Assembly (NCBI RefSeq): GCF_024267655.1
Contig: NZ_CP100595.1
Coordinates: forward strand, 2,356,001 to 2,420,000
Direction: 5' to 3'
Length of the DNA: 64,000 bases
From: Arcobacter roscoffensis
GTDB lineage: Bacteria > Campylobacterota > Campylobacteria > Campylobacterales > Arcobacteraceae
The notes below the pieces were generated by a model. The model saw nothing but the letters and a program-made list of their open reading frames with translations, searched no databases and was not told where the DNA came from. Shown one piece after another: positions 29,719 to 39,010 of the stretch. The translations under genes were made by a program, and so were the position numbers. Within the stretch, counting starts at the first letter, position 1. Each line of letters starts with the position of its first letter.

Positions 29719-31082
29719 CCTAAGCAAAATTCTCCAAACATTACATCTAACATTTGTTCATTTTCATATGGCCTTGTAATATTTGATATAGACTCTAAAG
29801 CCTCTTTTATATGATGTGCAAAGAACTCAAATTCTCCAGTTTCTAATGGGAATAAAGAAGTGTTTATATGGCTTAAAGTATCTTCTACAGCTTGAACTTG
29901 TCTTTTTGAAATAAGTGTCATTTCATCACTATGTGTGTTGTTATCTAAAATAGTTTCGATTTTACTTACTAAATCTTTTATACTATTTTTAGTAGAAAGC
30001 TCAATAAAATCCATGATTTTATTTTTATCAAAAGCATTATCTAAATCAGTTTTATTCAAAACCTTTATGATTTGTTTATGAGAGTTTTCTTCTAAAAGTG
30101 AAATAATCTTTTTATCTTCCTCATCACAAGCTTTACTATTATCAAATAGAGCTATTACAATGTCAGCTTCATTTATTGCTTCAATAGATTTTTCAATTCC
30201 TATTTGCTCAATTACATCACTCGCATTTCTAATACCAGCTGTATCTACTATTTTTATAATATGAGTTCCAATTTTTACAGACTCCTCAATAGTATCTCTT
30301 GTAGTACCTGCAATATCTGAAATAATAGCTCTATCAAAGTTTAATAGCTTATTTAATAAAGAAGATTTTCCAACATTTGGCTTTCCAACAATTGCTATTT
30401 TGAAGCCTTCAATCATTCCTTCTCTTCTTTTACTAGCATCTAAAGTTTCATTTAATTTGATTTGAATCTTATCTATCTTAGATTTTATTTGTTCTAAAAT
30501 ATCACTTGGTAAATCCTCTTCAGCATAATCAATTGATACTTCTGTATAAGCTAACATAAAAAGTAAATCTTCTCTAATATCATTTACAAAATCACTTAGT
30601 TCACCCTTTAACTGTTTAGCTAAAAGTTTTACAGCATCTTCACTTCTTGCTTCTATCATTTTTGATATAGCTTCTGCTTTAGATAAATCTATTTTATTAT
30701 TCAAAAAAGCTCTTTTTGAAAACTCACCCGGATTTGCCATTCTTGCACCATTATGTAAAACTTCATTTACAATCATGTTTGCAATAGCAACTCCGCCATG
30801 ACATTGAAACTCTACTATATCTTCACCTGTGAAAGAAAAAGGCGCTTTAAAATAAAGTACTAAAGACTCATCTATTAATTCATCATTGTGATTATATACA
30901 GGGCTTAAGCTAGCAAGTCTAGGTTTAAAATTGTTTTTTTTAGTAATTCTTGAAGCAATTTCAAGAGCATTTGCTCCTGAAATTCTAACTATTGAGATTG
31001 AACCAATTCCATTGGCTGTTGCAATTGCAACTATTGTATTATCATCTAGTAACAAACTATTGCTCTTTACTTCTGTACTCAT
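29712..31082 (-). CDS. mnmE: tRNA uridine-5-carboxymethylaminomethyl GTPase
   Basis: A 456-residue tRNA-modifying GTPase that works with MnmG on wobble U34. The N-terminal THF-binding domain is followed by a G domain inserted at about 215-380, with G-K-P-N-V-G-K-S-S and D-T-A-G-I-R, and a helical domain. The protein ends in the required C-L-G-K. Its start overlaps jag by 26 bp. Confidence 0.97.
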   Translation of the reverse strand: MSTEVKSNSLLLDDNTIVAIATANGIGSISIVRISGANALEIASRITKKNNFKPRLASLSPVYNHNDELIDESLVLYFKAPFSFTGEDIVEFQCHGGVAIANMIVNEVLHNGARMANPGEFSKRAFLNNKIDLSKAEAISKMIEARSEDAVKLLAKQLKGELSDFVNDIREDLLFMLAYTEVSIDYAEEDLPSDILEQIKSKIDKIQIKLNETLDASKRREGMIEGFKIAIVGKPNVGKSSLLNKLLNFDRAIISDIAGTTRDTIEESVKIGTHIIKIVDTAGIRNASDVIEQIGIEKSIEAINEADIVIALFDNSKACDEEDKKIISLLEENSHKQIIKVLNKTDLDNAFDKNKIMDFIELSTKNSIKDLVSKIETILDNNTHSDEMTLISKRQVQAVEDTLSHINTSLFPLETGEFEFFAHHIKEALESISNITRPYENEQMLDVMFGEFCLGK

Positions 31083-31926
31083 TTACAAGTACATATTTAT
31101 CACCTCTAACATTTGTTTTAACTGCAACATATTTGTCAGGGAACTCTTCTCTTAATCTTTTAAGAGCAATATGTACTAATATTCCATCCAAAGGTTTAGT
31201 TTTAAACATACCTTTTTCTTTTATCGTTTCAATAACAGGTTCTAAATAAGCATGAATTGCTGTTTCTTGATTCTTTAAGAATTCTGCAACTTCAAGTCTT
31301 AACATTAAACCATATTTTTCATTTATCCAGTTAAATAAAATATAAGATAAAGCTTTATATCTATATCCTTCTTTACCTATAAGTAAAGCTGAGTCTTCAC
31401 CTGTAAACTCTATATATAAAGTATCTTCATCATAAAATTCAATCTTTATATTTTCAATTCCATAACAGCTATCAGCAAATAAAGTATTTATTCCTGCTCT
31501 TACTTCATCTAATATATTTTGTTTATCTTTTTTTACTATAATATTTGAAACTTGAGTTTGTGATTCATCTTCATTATAAAAGTTATCAAAGATCTTCTCT
31601 TTTGACTCAACTTTTCTAACTTTTGAAGGTGATACTTCCTCTTTTTTTTCAACTACTTTAGGTTTGTTAGAATCTTCAATTCTTTTAGAAACCTCTTCAA
31701 TTTTTATATCTTTTTTTTCAAAAGAGTTATTTGAAGAAGCCTTTTCATAGGTTTTGCAATTATCCTTAAAACATACTTGGATAATTGCTGTTTTTTTACC
31801 AAAGCCAAAAAAACCCTTACTTGGCTGTTGGATGATTTCAATCTCTAAATCAGTAATAGAACAGTTAAAATCAGCTGTTGCTAATTCGTATACTTCTTCT
31901 AAACACTTAGCTTCAAATTTTTTCAT
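31057..31926 (-). CDS. jag: Jag/KhpB RNA-binding protein
   Basis: A 289-residue protein. The Jag-N domain (1-50) contains S-K-G-F-F-G-F-G-K-K. A charged linker follows (about 60-130). The KH domain (about 165-215) has L-L-I-G-K-E-G-Y-R-Y-K-A-L, and an R3H-like end follows. It partners small KH proteins in RNA binding and envelope homeostasis. It has its usual place between yidC and mnmE. Confidence 0.9.
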   Translation of the reverse strand: MKKFEAKCLEEVYELATADFNCSITDLEIEIIQQPSKGFFGFGKKTAIIQVCFKDNCKTYEKASSNNSFEKKDIKIEEVSKRIEDSNKPKVVEKKEEVSPSKVRKVESKEKIFDNFYNEDESQTQVSNIIVKKDKQNILDEVRAGINTLFADSCYGIENIKIEFYDEDTLYIEFTGEDSALLIGKEGYRYKALSYILFNWINEKYGLMLRLEVAEFLKNQETAIHAYLEPVIETIKEKGMFKTKPLDGILVHIALKRLREEFPDKYVAVKTNVRGDKYVLVNEYRSKEQ

Positions 31927-31935
31927 AGTTAATTC

Positions 31936-33543
31936 CTATTTTTTTGCAGCTCTTTTTTTCTCGAACAGTTTATTAATATAATATTGTTGTCCAATTGTAA
32001 ATACATTATTTACGAACCAGTAAAGAGTTAAACCTGCTGGGAACCATAAGAAGAAGAATGTAAAGATAACCGGTAAGAACTGGAATATCTTCTTTTGCAT
32101 CTCATCTTGCATTGTATTTGGAGTAATTCTTTGTTGGATATACATAGAAGCACCCATTAAAATTGGTAATACAAAATATGGATCCATTTCTGCTAAATCT
32201 TGTACCCAGAAAATCCACTCAGCACCTTTTAACTCAATAGCATTTAATAAAACTCTATAGATTGCAAAGAATACTGGAATTTGTAAGATTAATGGTAAAC
32301 ATCCACCCATTGGGTTAGCACCATGTTTCTTATATAATTCCATCATATGCATTGATTGTTTTTGTTTATCATCTTTATATTTAGCTTGGATTTCTTTCAT
32401 TTTTGGAGCTAATTCTTTTAGCTTATTCATAGAAACCATACCTTTGTAAGATAAAGGATATAAAACTAATTTAACTAAGATTGTTAAAATAACAATAGTC
32501 CATCCCCAGTTACCCACATAAGACTGAATAAACTGAAGTAATATAAACATAGGTTTTGCAATAAATGTAAACCAACCATACTCAATTACGTCAGTTAATT
32601 CAGGATTTAAAGCTGCCAAGTCTTTAAAGTTCTTAGGACCAGCGTAACCAGAAAAAGTTATAGAATTTCCACCATGAATAAATCCTTGTGGGTTTCCATC
32701 ATTATCAGGCATTAGTGTTATAGCTAGTGATTTTTCAAAATTGTAAATTACAGTTGCATAATATCTATCAAAGTTAGATATGAACTTTGCACCTGTAAGA
32801 TTTTCATTTTTATCTAAATCCCCATCTTCAATAATTGTTAATGTACCATCATTTAATTTAGCCATAGCACCATGGTCAGCATACATATCTGCTAATACAT
32901 TAGGTCTAAATCCATTTGTTATAAAGAATTTTTTTCCATTTGTAGAAGTTGTAGTTAAATCATAATGTCCATCTGGGTAAAAAGTGAACTTTTTAGTTAA
33001 AACAGTTTCACCTAAGTTTTGCGTAATAATTAATTCTTGCTTTTGATTCTTAACATCTAATTCACTTTTACTAGCCACCGCAGCTACTTTAAATGCTTTT
33101 GAATTTATATTTGTATCAGCAAATCTAACTTCTAAAGGTCTTAATTGATTAGATTCAAATAATTTAATTTGATGTTCTTCTTCATCTTTATAAATTGTAT
33201 CTAACAATGTAACTTGAGCAATTCTACCTTTGTTATCAATTTCAATGATATTTTTTGCAGTTTTAATAACTGAAATAATTTCTTGAGTTGCAATTGCTTT
33301 TGATGATAAAGACTCAACTGATTTTGACATATCAATAGGATTACCTGATACGTCTGTTTCTTGCATTCCCTCAACAGGTGTTGATTTTGCTTGTGTAACT
33401 TGTTCTTGTTTTGCTTGTGCTTCTTTTGCCTCTTTTTGAGGTTTTAACACTAAAAACTCATATGCGATGAAAAATACAAAAACGACTAATGTCATTATTA
33501 ACATTCGTTTTTGCATACCGTTATTTTGATTCATGTTGTTCAT
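31936..33543 (-). CDS. yidC: Membrane protein insertase YidC
   Basis: A 535-residue insertase. A membrane helix at about 12-30 is followed by a large periplasmic beta domain (about 60-320). Five C-terminal membrane segments from about 340 include M-G-G-C-L-P-L-I-L-Q-I-P-V-F-F-A. The tail is basic (K-K-R-A-A-K-K). It inserts proteins such as the ATP synthase c subunit. The start overlaps yidD by 23 bp. Confidence 0.97.
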   Translation of the reverse strand: MNNMNQNNGMQKRMLIMTLVVFVFFIAYEFLVLKPQKEAKEAQAKQEQVTQAKSTPVEGMQETDVSGNPIDMSKSVESLSSKAIATQEIISVIKTAKNIIEIDNKGRIAQVTLLDTIYKDEEEHQIKLFESNQLRPLEVRFADTNINSKAFKVAAVASKSELDVKNQKQELIITQNLGETVLTKKFTFYPDGHYDLTTTSTNGKKFFITNGFRPNVLADMYADHGAMAKLNDGTLTIIEDGDLDKNENLTGAKFISNFDRYYATVIYNFEKSLAITLMPDNDGNPQGFIHGGNSITFSGYAGPKNFKDLAALNPELTDVIEYGWFTFIAKPMFILLQFIQSYVGNWGWTIVILTILVKLVLYPLSYKGMVSMNKLKELAPKMKEIQAKYKDDKQKQSMHMMELYKKHGANPMGGCLPLILQIPVFFAIYRVLLNAIELKGAEWIFWVQDLAEMDPYFVLPILMGASMYIQQRITPNTMQDEMQKKIFQFLPVIFTFFFLWFPAGLTLYWFVNNVFTIGQQYYINKLFEKKRAAKK

Positions 33544-33868
33544 TCGTACTTTTCCACTCCCGATTTTTAACTACAATATATTTATTGTCTTTATTTGGAA
33601 CTAACCAATAAATGACTTTAATTTTTTTATAATCTACTCTTTGAATTCTATTTTTTGAGATAATTGGATAGTCAAATCCACCATCAAAAAGTTGATTACA
33701 TTTTAATACGCGTGTAATTGTAAAATAAATAGCCTTAAAAAATGTATTATTATCTAGTTGCCATAGTGCATATTGTGAACATGTTGGATAATATCTACAC
33801 GAACCAAATGAAATTACACTTAAATATCTTTGATAAAATTTTATGAAATATTTGAAAATCTTTTTCAT
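33521..33868 (-). CDS. yidD: Membrane protein insertion efficiency factor YidD
   Basis: A 115-residue protein. The family signature is S-C-R-Y-Y-P-T-C-S-Q-Y-A, preceded by F-I-K-F-Y-Q-R-Y-L-S. An amphipathic N-terminus binds the inner face of the membrane. It aids YidC-dependent insertion. Its C-terminus is longer than that of many homologues. It overlaps rnpA by 4 bp (ATGA). Confidence 0.93.
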   Translation of the reverse strand: MKKIFKYFIKFYQRYLSVISFGSCRYYPTCSQYALWQLDNNTFFKAIYFTITRVLKCNQLFDGGFDYPIISKNRIQRVDYKKIKVIYWLVPNKDNKYIVVKNREWKSTNEQHESK

Positions 33869-34200
33869 TTAAATAGGTTTAATCTTCTAAAAGCAAAGTC
33901 AAAATCTTTTTTTACTTTATTAAAGTCATTCTCATGTATACTATTTTTTGCAACAAATATATATTTACCTGTTTCTATTTGATTTTCGTATGAAGCAAAT
34001 AAAGCTCGTAATCTTCGCCTAGCTTTATTTCTTAAAACCGCGTTGCCTACTTTTTTTGAAGTAACAAAAGCAGCTTTTAAATCTGTGTCAGAACTAAAAA
34101 AAGCGACAAAAGAGCTTGTATGCCACTTTTTGCCGCTTTTATATAGTTTGTTAAAATCTCTTTGACTATTTAGTCGATGTTGTTTGCTTAAACAGCTAAT
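33865..34200 (-). CDS. rnpA: Ribonuclease P protein component with apparent ATT start
   Basis: A 111-residue basic protein. The RNR signature [17 protein letters not shown] lies at about 54-70, with a typical beta-strand start F-V-A-F-F and end F-A-F-R-R-L. It is the protein cofactor of RNase P in tRNA maturation. A stop codon (TAG) lies three codons before the ATT at 34200, and no ATG, GTG or TTG occurs between that stop and the conserved Q-R-D-F-N region. ATT inside the end of rpmH is therefore the likely start. It overlaps rpmH by 13 bp and yidD by 4 bp. Confidence 0.85.
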   Translation of the reverse strand: MSCLSKQHRLNSQRDFNKLYKSGKKWHTSSFVAFFSSDTDLKAAFVTSKKVGNAVLRNKARRRLRALFASYENQIETGKYIFVAKNSIHENDFNKVKKDFDFAFRRLNLFK

Positions 34201-34322
34201 CTTTTTCTACCTTTAGCTCTTCTTGCTTTAATAACTCTTCTACCGTTTTTAGTCGACATTCTAACTCTGAAACCATGTGTTCTCTTTTTAGGAGTATTGT
34301 GTGGTTGATATGTTCTTTTCAT
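34188..34322 (-). CDS. rpmH: 50S ribosomal protein L34
   Basis: A 44-residue, very basic protein beginning [11 protein letters not shown] and continuing [15 protein letters not shown], an unmistakable L34. The start has AGAGGAAA upstream. It heads the rpmH-rnpA-yidD-yidC-jag-mnmE block that often lies near the replication origin; no dnaA or origin is seen here. Confidence 0.98.
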   Translation of the reverse strand: MKRTYQPHNTPKKRTHGFRVRMSTKNGRRVIKARRAKGRKRLAV

Positions 34323-34358
34323 GATAGTTTTCCTCTACATTCACTAATTAAGTTGCGG

Positions 34359-34364
34359 ATTATA
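34359..34364 (-). promoter_or_regulatory. Candidate -10 element of rpmH
   Basis: A perfect TATAAT on the minus strand lies 37 nt before the rpmH ATG, in the short gap after the kinase gene. No convincing -35 box is visible. Confidence 0.5.
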
Positions 34365-34371
34365 GTTAAAG

Positions 34372-36303
34372 CTAACTTAAATCTTCATTAGTCTTACTAT
34401 CAATAATTGGTAAAATAATCGTAAATTTTGCACCTTTATAGTTAATATCATCAATATTAAATTCGCTATTCTCAACATACATCTTTCCATTTAAATGCTT
34501 AATAATAATCTCTTTACACATAAACAAACCTATTCCAGTGCCCTGATCATCATCTTTTGTCGTAAAATAAGCTTCAAAAACACTATCAATAATACTTATG
34601 TCGATTCCACCTGCATTATCAATAAAAGTAATTTCTAAATAATCTTCTTTATTTTTGCAATCAATTTTTATAAATCTTTTTGTATTTAATTTTAAAAGTT
34701 CATCTTTAGAGTTATTTATAATATTTATAAATACTTGAATTAATTCATTCTCTAAACTATTTATTTCAACACTATCAATATCTTTTATTAGATTTATATA
34801 TTTACTTTCTAATTGCGCTTCAACTAAATCAAAAGTTTTTACAAAAGTCTCATCTATATAAAATTTCTCGTAATCTTTTTGAGGTTTAAAAAAGTCTCTA
34901 AAATCATCTATAGTTTTAGATAAGTATTGAATTTGTCTATTTATCTTATCATAAGAGTTTTTTTCTAATTCTAAGTCTTGTTCACCTAATTCTCTTTTTA
35001 CTTTTAAGCCTGTAACCATTGTAGAAATAATTGATAATGGTTGTCTCCATTGATGAGCAATATTTCCTAACATTTCACCCATTGATGCCATTTTTGATTG
35101 GTGAGCTAATATATTATCTTTTTTTATACTTTCATCAACCTTTCTTTTTATCTCTTTTTTATATGATTCAAACTTACTTTCTAAAATAGATGAAATATAA
35201 ATAAATATTACTAATAAAATTATTGTAATAAATAAACTTACAACTACTAGTTTCATTAAAGATTTATTATTTGCTTTTTTTAATAATTCTTTTTTTTCAT
35301 TAATTTCTTCGTATAAATCATCCATATAAAAACCAGTACCAATAATCCATTCCCAATTCTTTAAACCATTTACATAGCTAATTTTTGTAACACTTGATAT
35401 GCTATTTGGTTTTTGATTATGAGAATAAGAGATAAATCCTCCATCCTTTTTTGCTAATTCAATCATTTTATTTTGAGTTGTAGTTATATCATCAGTAATA
35501 TTTAGATCTTTTACATTTTTTCCAATTAAGTCTTCTAGATAATAACTTACATACTCACCTTCAAAAGTTAATGCAAAAAAGTAGCCATTTTTTTTATATC
35601 TTAGATTTGTAATTGATTGTGCTACATCTTTTTTTAGTTGTTCTTGGGAATCATAGACATATTCACCTGTACCAATAAACCAATCAAATGGTTCAAACTT
35701 TTTAAAGTAGCCTAATTTTTCATACTCTTTTTCCAAATCATTAGGTTTATTCCAATACCAGGTATAATAAGTTGAGTCTTGTTTTTTTAAGATTTTATTC
35801 ATTTCTTGAAGTAAATAAGTTCCTTTTTTATCCTGATAATTCCATAGATTCTTATTTTCTAAATGTGGCTTTAAAGGGTGTAGAATATTTACTCCACTCA
35901 TTTCATAAATAAATAGATATCCTCTATTTTCATTAAATCTAATATTCCGTAATGAGTCTTTTATTAACTTTTTTATTTCTTCTTTTGTTTTATCTTGATT
36001 GTTTTCATAAATAGATAAAGCAATACTATAAGCATTGTTAACTTGTACTTTAATATCATTTCTAAGTCTTTTTTTTGAAAGTTTTTTTTCGTAGCTTACA
36101 GTTTCAATTACTTTTTTTACTTGAAACTCTATTTCGTCTTTATTTTTTTGTATATATTTCTCTTCTAAATTTTTAAGTTCTGATTCAAATCTACTTTGAT
36201 TTTCGCCATATAAAAAAATTGTAATAAGAAAAGAAAAAAATATTATTAATATTACAGGTAAATATTTTATTAGATTTACAATATCTCTTTCAGTTTTTAA
36301 CAT
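34372..36303 (-). CDS. Sensor histidine kinase with two tandem Cache_2 domains
   Basis: A 643-residue inner-membrane kinase. TM1 spans about 13-32. Two periplasmic Cache_2-type domains (about 85-215 and 225-335) each end in a W-(F/I)-I-G-T-G motif. TM2 spans about 350-372. The cytoplasmic part has the phosphoacceptor His417 in A-H-Q-W-R-Q-P-L, an N box with I-I-N-N-S-K-D-E-L and a G2 loop G-T-G-I-G-L-F-M. Cache_2 domains usually sense small organic acids or related ligands; the ligand is unknown here. No response regulator is adjacent. The ATG lies at the base of a hairpin. Confidence 0.88.
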   Translation of the reverse strand: MLKTERDIVNLIKYLPVILIIFFSFLITIFLYGENQSRFESELKNLEEKYIQKNKDEIEFQVKKVIETVSYEKKLSKKRLRNDIKVQVNNAYSIALSIYENNQDKTKEEIKKLIKDSLRNIRFNENRGYLFIYEMSGVNILHPLKPHLENKNLWNYQDKKGTYLLQEMNKILKKQDSTYYTWYWNKPNDLEKEYEKLGYFKKFEPFDWFIGTGEYVYDSQEQLKKDVAQSITNLRYKKNGYFFALTFEGEYVSYYLEDLIGKNVKDLNITDDITTTQNKMIELAKKDGGFISYSHNQKPNSISSVTKISYVNGLKNWEWIIGTGFYMDDLYEEINEKKELLKKANNKSLMKLVVVSLFITIILLVIFIYISSILESKFESYKKEIKRKVDESIKKDNILAHQSKMASMGEMLGNIAHQWRQPLSIISTMVTGLKVKRELGEQDLELEKNSYDKINRQIQYLSKTIDDFRDFFKPQKDYEKFYIDETFVKTFDLVEAQLESKYINLIKDIDSVEINSLENELIQVFINIINNSKDELLKLNTKRFIKIDCKNKEDYLEITFIDNAGGIDISIIDSVFEAYFTTKDDDQGTGIGLFMCKEIIIKHLNGKMYVENSEFNIDDINYKGAKFTIILPIIDSKTNEDLS

Positions 36304-36304
36304 T

Positions 36305-36351
36305 ATATAACTCTTTTTGCTTTTTCTAATTATAGCAAAAAAGAGTTATAT
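36305..36351 (-). promoter_or_regulatory. Long hairpin with a TATAAT in its loop, upstream of the kinase gene
   Basis: Arms at 36305-36320 and 36335-36351 pair over about 16 bp with one bulged base. The loop carries TATAAT on the minus strand (36329-36334). The promoter-distal arm contains the kinase ribosome site (AAAGAG). No U-run follows, so a simple clpB terminator is less likely. Confidence 0.5.
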
Positions 36352-36371
36352 ATAGTGTTATAATATTTAGA

Positions 36372-38948
36372 TTATTTTATCTGCACTTTAATGTCATCAT
36401 TTTCAATGTCAAATATAACCTTTGAACCTTCTGTTATTTTATCCTCTAGGATTAAATCAGCAAGTCTATCTTCTACTATCTCATAAATTGCTCTTTTAAG
36501 AGGTCTTGCACCATAAACAGGGTCAAAACCAACTTTTGCAATAAAGTCTTTTGCATTTTTTGTTAAAGTTATCTCTATATCCTTTTGCTCAACTTTTTTT
36601 CTAATTCCTTCAAACAAAATATCTACAATATTTGTAATTGCTTCAAGATTTAGCTGCTCAAAAATAACAATATCATCCAATCTATTTAAAAACTCTGGTC
36701 TAAAGTGGACTTTTAATTCATCTAAAACCTCTTTTTTTCTATTATTCTTATCACTAATCTCAATTATTTTAGAACTACCTATATTTGAAGTAAGTATTAT
36801 AATAGTATTTTTAAAATCAACAGTAACACCTTTATTGTCTGTTAATCTTCCATCATCTAAAACCTGTAGTAAAATATTAAATACATCAGGATGTGCTTTT
36901 TCTATCTCATCAAAAAGTATTACACTATATGGCTTTCTTCTAACAGCTTCTGTTAATTGCCCTCCTTCATCATATCCTACGTAACCAGGGGCTGCACCAA
37001 TTAGTCTTGAAACAGCATGTTTTTCCATATACTCACTCATATCAAATCTAATCAATGATTTTTCATCATCAAACAAGAATCTTGCAAGTGTCTTTGCACT
37101 TTCTGTTTTACCAACACCTGTTGGTCCTAAAAACATAAATGATCCAATAGGTCTACTATCTTCACTAAGTCCTGCTTTATTTCTTTTTATTGCTCTAGAT
37201 ATAGCCTTTAAAGCTTCATCTTGTCCTATAACATCTTGCTTTAAAACTGACTCAACTTTTAAAACTCTTTGCTTTTCACTATCCATCATTTTATTTACAG
37301 GAATACCTGTCCATCTAGATACAATACTAGCAATTGCTTCTTCATCTACAGAATTTCTAAGCAAAGTACCCTCTTCTTGCATTCTATTCCATTTTTCTTC
37401 ATTTTCTTTTATTTTAGCTTCAAGTGTTGGTATCTCACCATACTCTATAGATGCAGCTTCTTCAAATTTTGACTCTCTTTTTGCTCTTTCTGCCTTTGTT
37501 TTTAACTGATCAATTTTTGCTTTTAATTCACTTGTTGCATTGAAAGTCTGTTTTTCATTATCAAATCTAGCCTCAAGACTTTGCATTTCTTCATTTAAAT
37601 TCGCAAGCTCTTTTTCAATCTCTATTAATCTATCTTCATTCTTTTTTGTTTTTTCCATTTTTAATGCTTCTTTTTCTACATTAATCGTCTGGATTTTTCT
37701 TTTTATATTTGACAAGGCAATTGGTTCACTCTCAATTTGCATTTTAAGTTCTGCTGCGGCTTCATCTATTAAATCAATTGCCTTATCTGGTAAAAATCTA
37801 TCTGTAATATATCTATTTGACAGTTTTGCAGCACTTACTAATGCACTATCATTAATAGTCACATTATGGTGTGTTTCCAGCTTCTCTTTTATACCTCTAA
37901 GTATTGATAAGGCTTCATTTACACTTGGTTCATTTACATTTACAGGCTGAAATCTTCTTTGCATTGCAGTGTCTTTTTCAAAATACTTTCTATACTCTTT
38001 TAGTGTTGTTGCACCAATTGTATGAAGTTCACCTCTTGCTAATGATGGCTTTAAAATATTGGCTGCATCCATACTTCCTTCACTAGCACCTGCTCCAATA
38101 ATTGTATGAATTTCATCAATAAATAATATTATGTTTCCAGCTTTTTTAACCTCATCAACTACTTTTTTTAACCTATCCTCAAATTCACCTCTATATTTAG
38201 CACCTGCGATTAATGCACTCATATCTAAAGTTACTACTTTTTTGTTTTGTAATGATGTTGGAACTTGTTTTTCTACAATTCTTTGTGCTAAACCTTCTGC
38301 AATAGCTGTTTTACCAGTACCTGGTTCTCCTAATAAAATTGGATTGTTTTTTGTTTTTCTAATTAGAATTTGCATCATTCTATTAATTTGCTCATCTCTT
38401 CCAATTACTAAATCAAGCTCTCCATCTATAGCCTTCTTATTTAAATCGATACCATATTTTTCTAAAGCTTCTAAATTTTCATCACTTGAAGCACTATCTA
38501 TTGTACTTCCAGCTCTCATTGTTTCAAGCTGTTTTTTTGCTTCATATAAATCTATATATTTACCCAATACATCTTTTAAAACTGATAATTCAAAATTTGC
38601 AATAAGCCACGTATCTACAGCAATAAATTTGTCACCATTTTTTACCATTAAACCTTCTGCTTTTTCTAAGCTTGATATAAAGTTTCTAGATAGTTTGATA
38701 TTCTCTTTTGTTACACTTGAAACAGATGTAAGTTTTGATGCATATGATTTAGCTTCAAGTTCAATTGCTGCTTTATCAACATTCATTTTATTTAATAACT
38801 GATTTAAAACTGAGTTTGTATTTGTTAATAATGCCCATACAAAGTGAATCACTTCTATTTCTTGGTTTTTATTATGTAAGGCTAAAGATACTGAGGAATC
38901 AATACTCTCAGCCATTTGGTTAGTTAATTTTTCAAATAATTTATTCAT
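36372..38948 (-). CDS. clpB: ATP-dependent disaggregase ClpB
   Basis: An 858-residue Hsp100 chaperone. The N-domain (1-145) is followed by AAA-1 with G-E-P-G-T-G-K-T near 206, a long coiled-coil M domain (about 400-520), AAA-2 with G-P-T-G-V-G-K-T near 605, and a C-terminal domain. It rescues aggregated proteins with DnaK. It lacks a ClpP-binding loop of the I-G-F/L type, as expected. A very strong promoter with an HspR-like operator lies upstream. Confidence 0.97.
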   Translation of the reverse strand: MNKLFEKLTNQMAESIDSSVSLALHNKNQEIEVIHFVWALLTNTNSVLNQLLNKMNVDKAAIELEAKSYASKLTSVSSVTKENIKLSRNFISSLEKAEGLMVKNGDKFIAVDTWLIANFELSVLKDVLGKYIDLYEAKKQLETMRAGSTIDSASSDENLEALEKYGIDLNKKAIDGELDLVIGRDEQINRMMQILIRKTKNNPILLGEPGTGKTAIAEGLAQRIVEKQVPTSLQNKKVVTLDMSALIAGAKYRGEFEDRLKKVVDEVKKAGNIILFIDEIHTIIGAGASEGSMDAANILKPSLARGELHTIGATTLKEYRKYFEKDTAMQRRFQPVNVNEPSVNEALSILRGIKEKLETHHNVTINDSALVSAAKLSNRYITDRFLPDKAIDLIDEAAAELKMQIESEPIALSNIKRKIQTINVEKEALKMEKTKKNEDRLIEIEKELANLNEEMQSLEARFDNEKQTFNATSELKAKIDQLKTKAERAKRESKFEEAASIEYGEIPTLEAKIKENEEKWNRMQEEGTLLRNSVDEEAIASIVSRWTGIPVNKMMDSEKQRVLKVESVLKQDVIGQDEALKAISRAIKRNKAGLSEDSRPIGSFMFLGPTGVGKTESAKTLARFLFDDEKSLIRFDMSEYMEKHAVSRLIGAAPGYVGYDEGGQLTEAVRRKPYSVILFDEIEKAHPDVFNILLQVLDDGRLTDNKGVTVDFKNTIIILTSNIGSSKIIEISDKNNRKKEVLDELKVHFRPEFLNRLDDIVIFEQLNLEAITNIVDILFEGIRKKVEQKDIEITLTKNAKDFIAKVGFDPVYGARPLKRAIYEIVEDRLADLILEDKITEGSKVIFDIENDDIKVQIK

Positions 38949-38980
38949 TTTAGCACTCCTTAATCTTAACTGCTAATAAA

Positions 38981-39010
38981 ATTATAGCAATTGAGTGCAT
39001 ATTTGTCAAG
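38981..39010 (-). promoter_or_regulatory. clpB promoter with HAIR-like HspR operator
   Basis: On the minus strand TTGACA (39004-39009) and TATAAT (38981-38986) are exact consensus boxes with a 17-nt spacer. Overlapping them, CTTGACA-N7-ACTCAAT (38990-39010) matches the HAIR operator of HspR (CTTGAGT-N7-ACTCAAG) at 11 of 14 positions. A repressor bound there would block the -35 box. Confidence 0.75.

Noticed and set aside
37540-38802. Long plus-strand frames opposite clpB (136 and 223 codons)
   Set aside because: They are antisense shadows of a strongly conserved gene, with no start signals and hydrophobic composition typical of reversed AT-rich coding DNA.
38947-38996. CIRCE (HrcA) operator at clpB
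   Set aside because: TTAGCACTC and GAGTGC occur but are separated by about 35 bp, not 9; the first overlaps the ribosome site. The HAIR-like site explains the region better.
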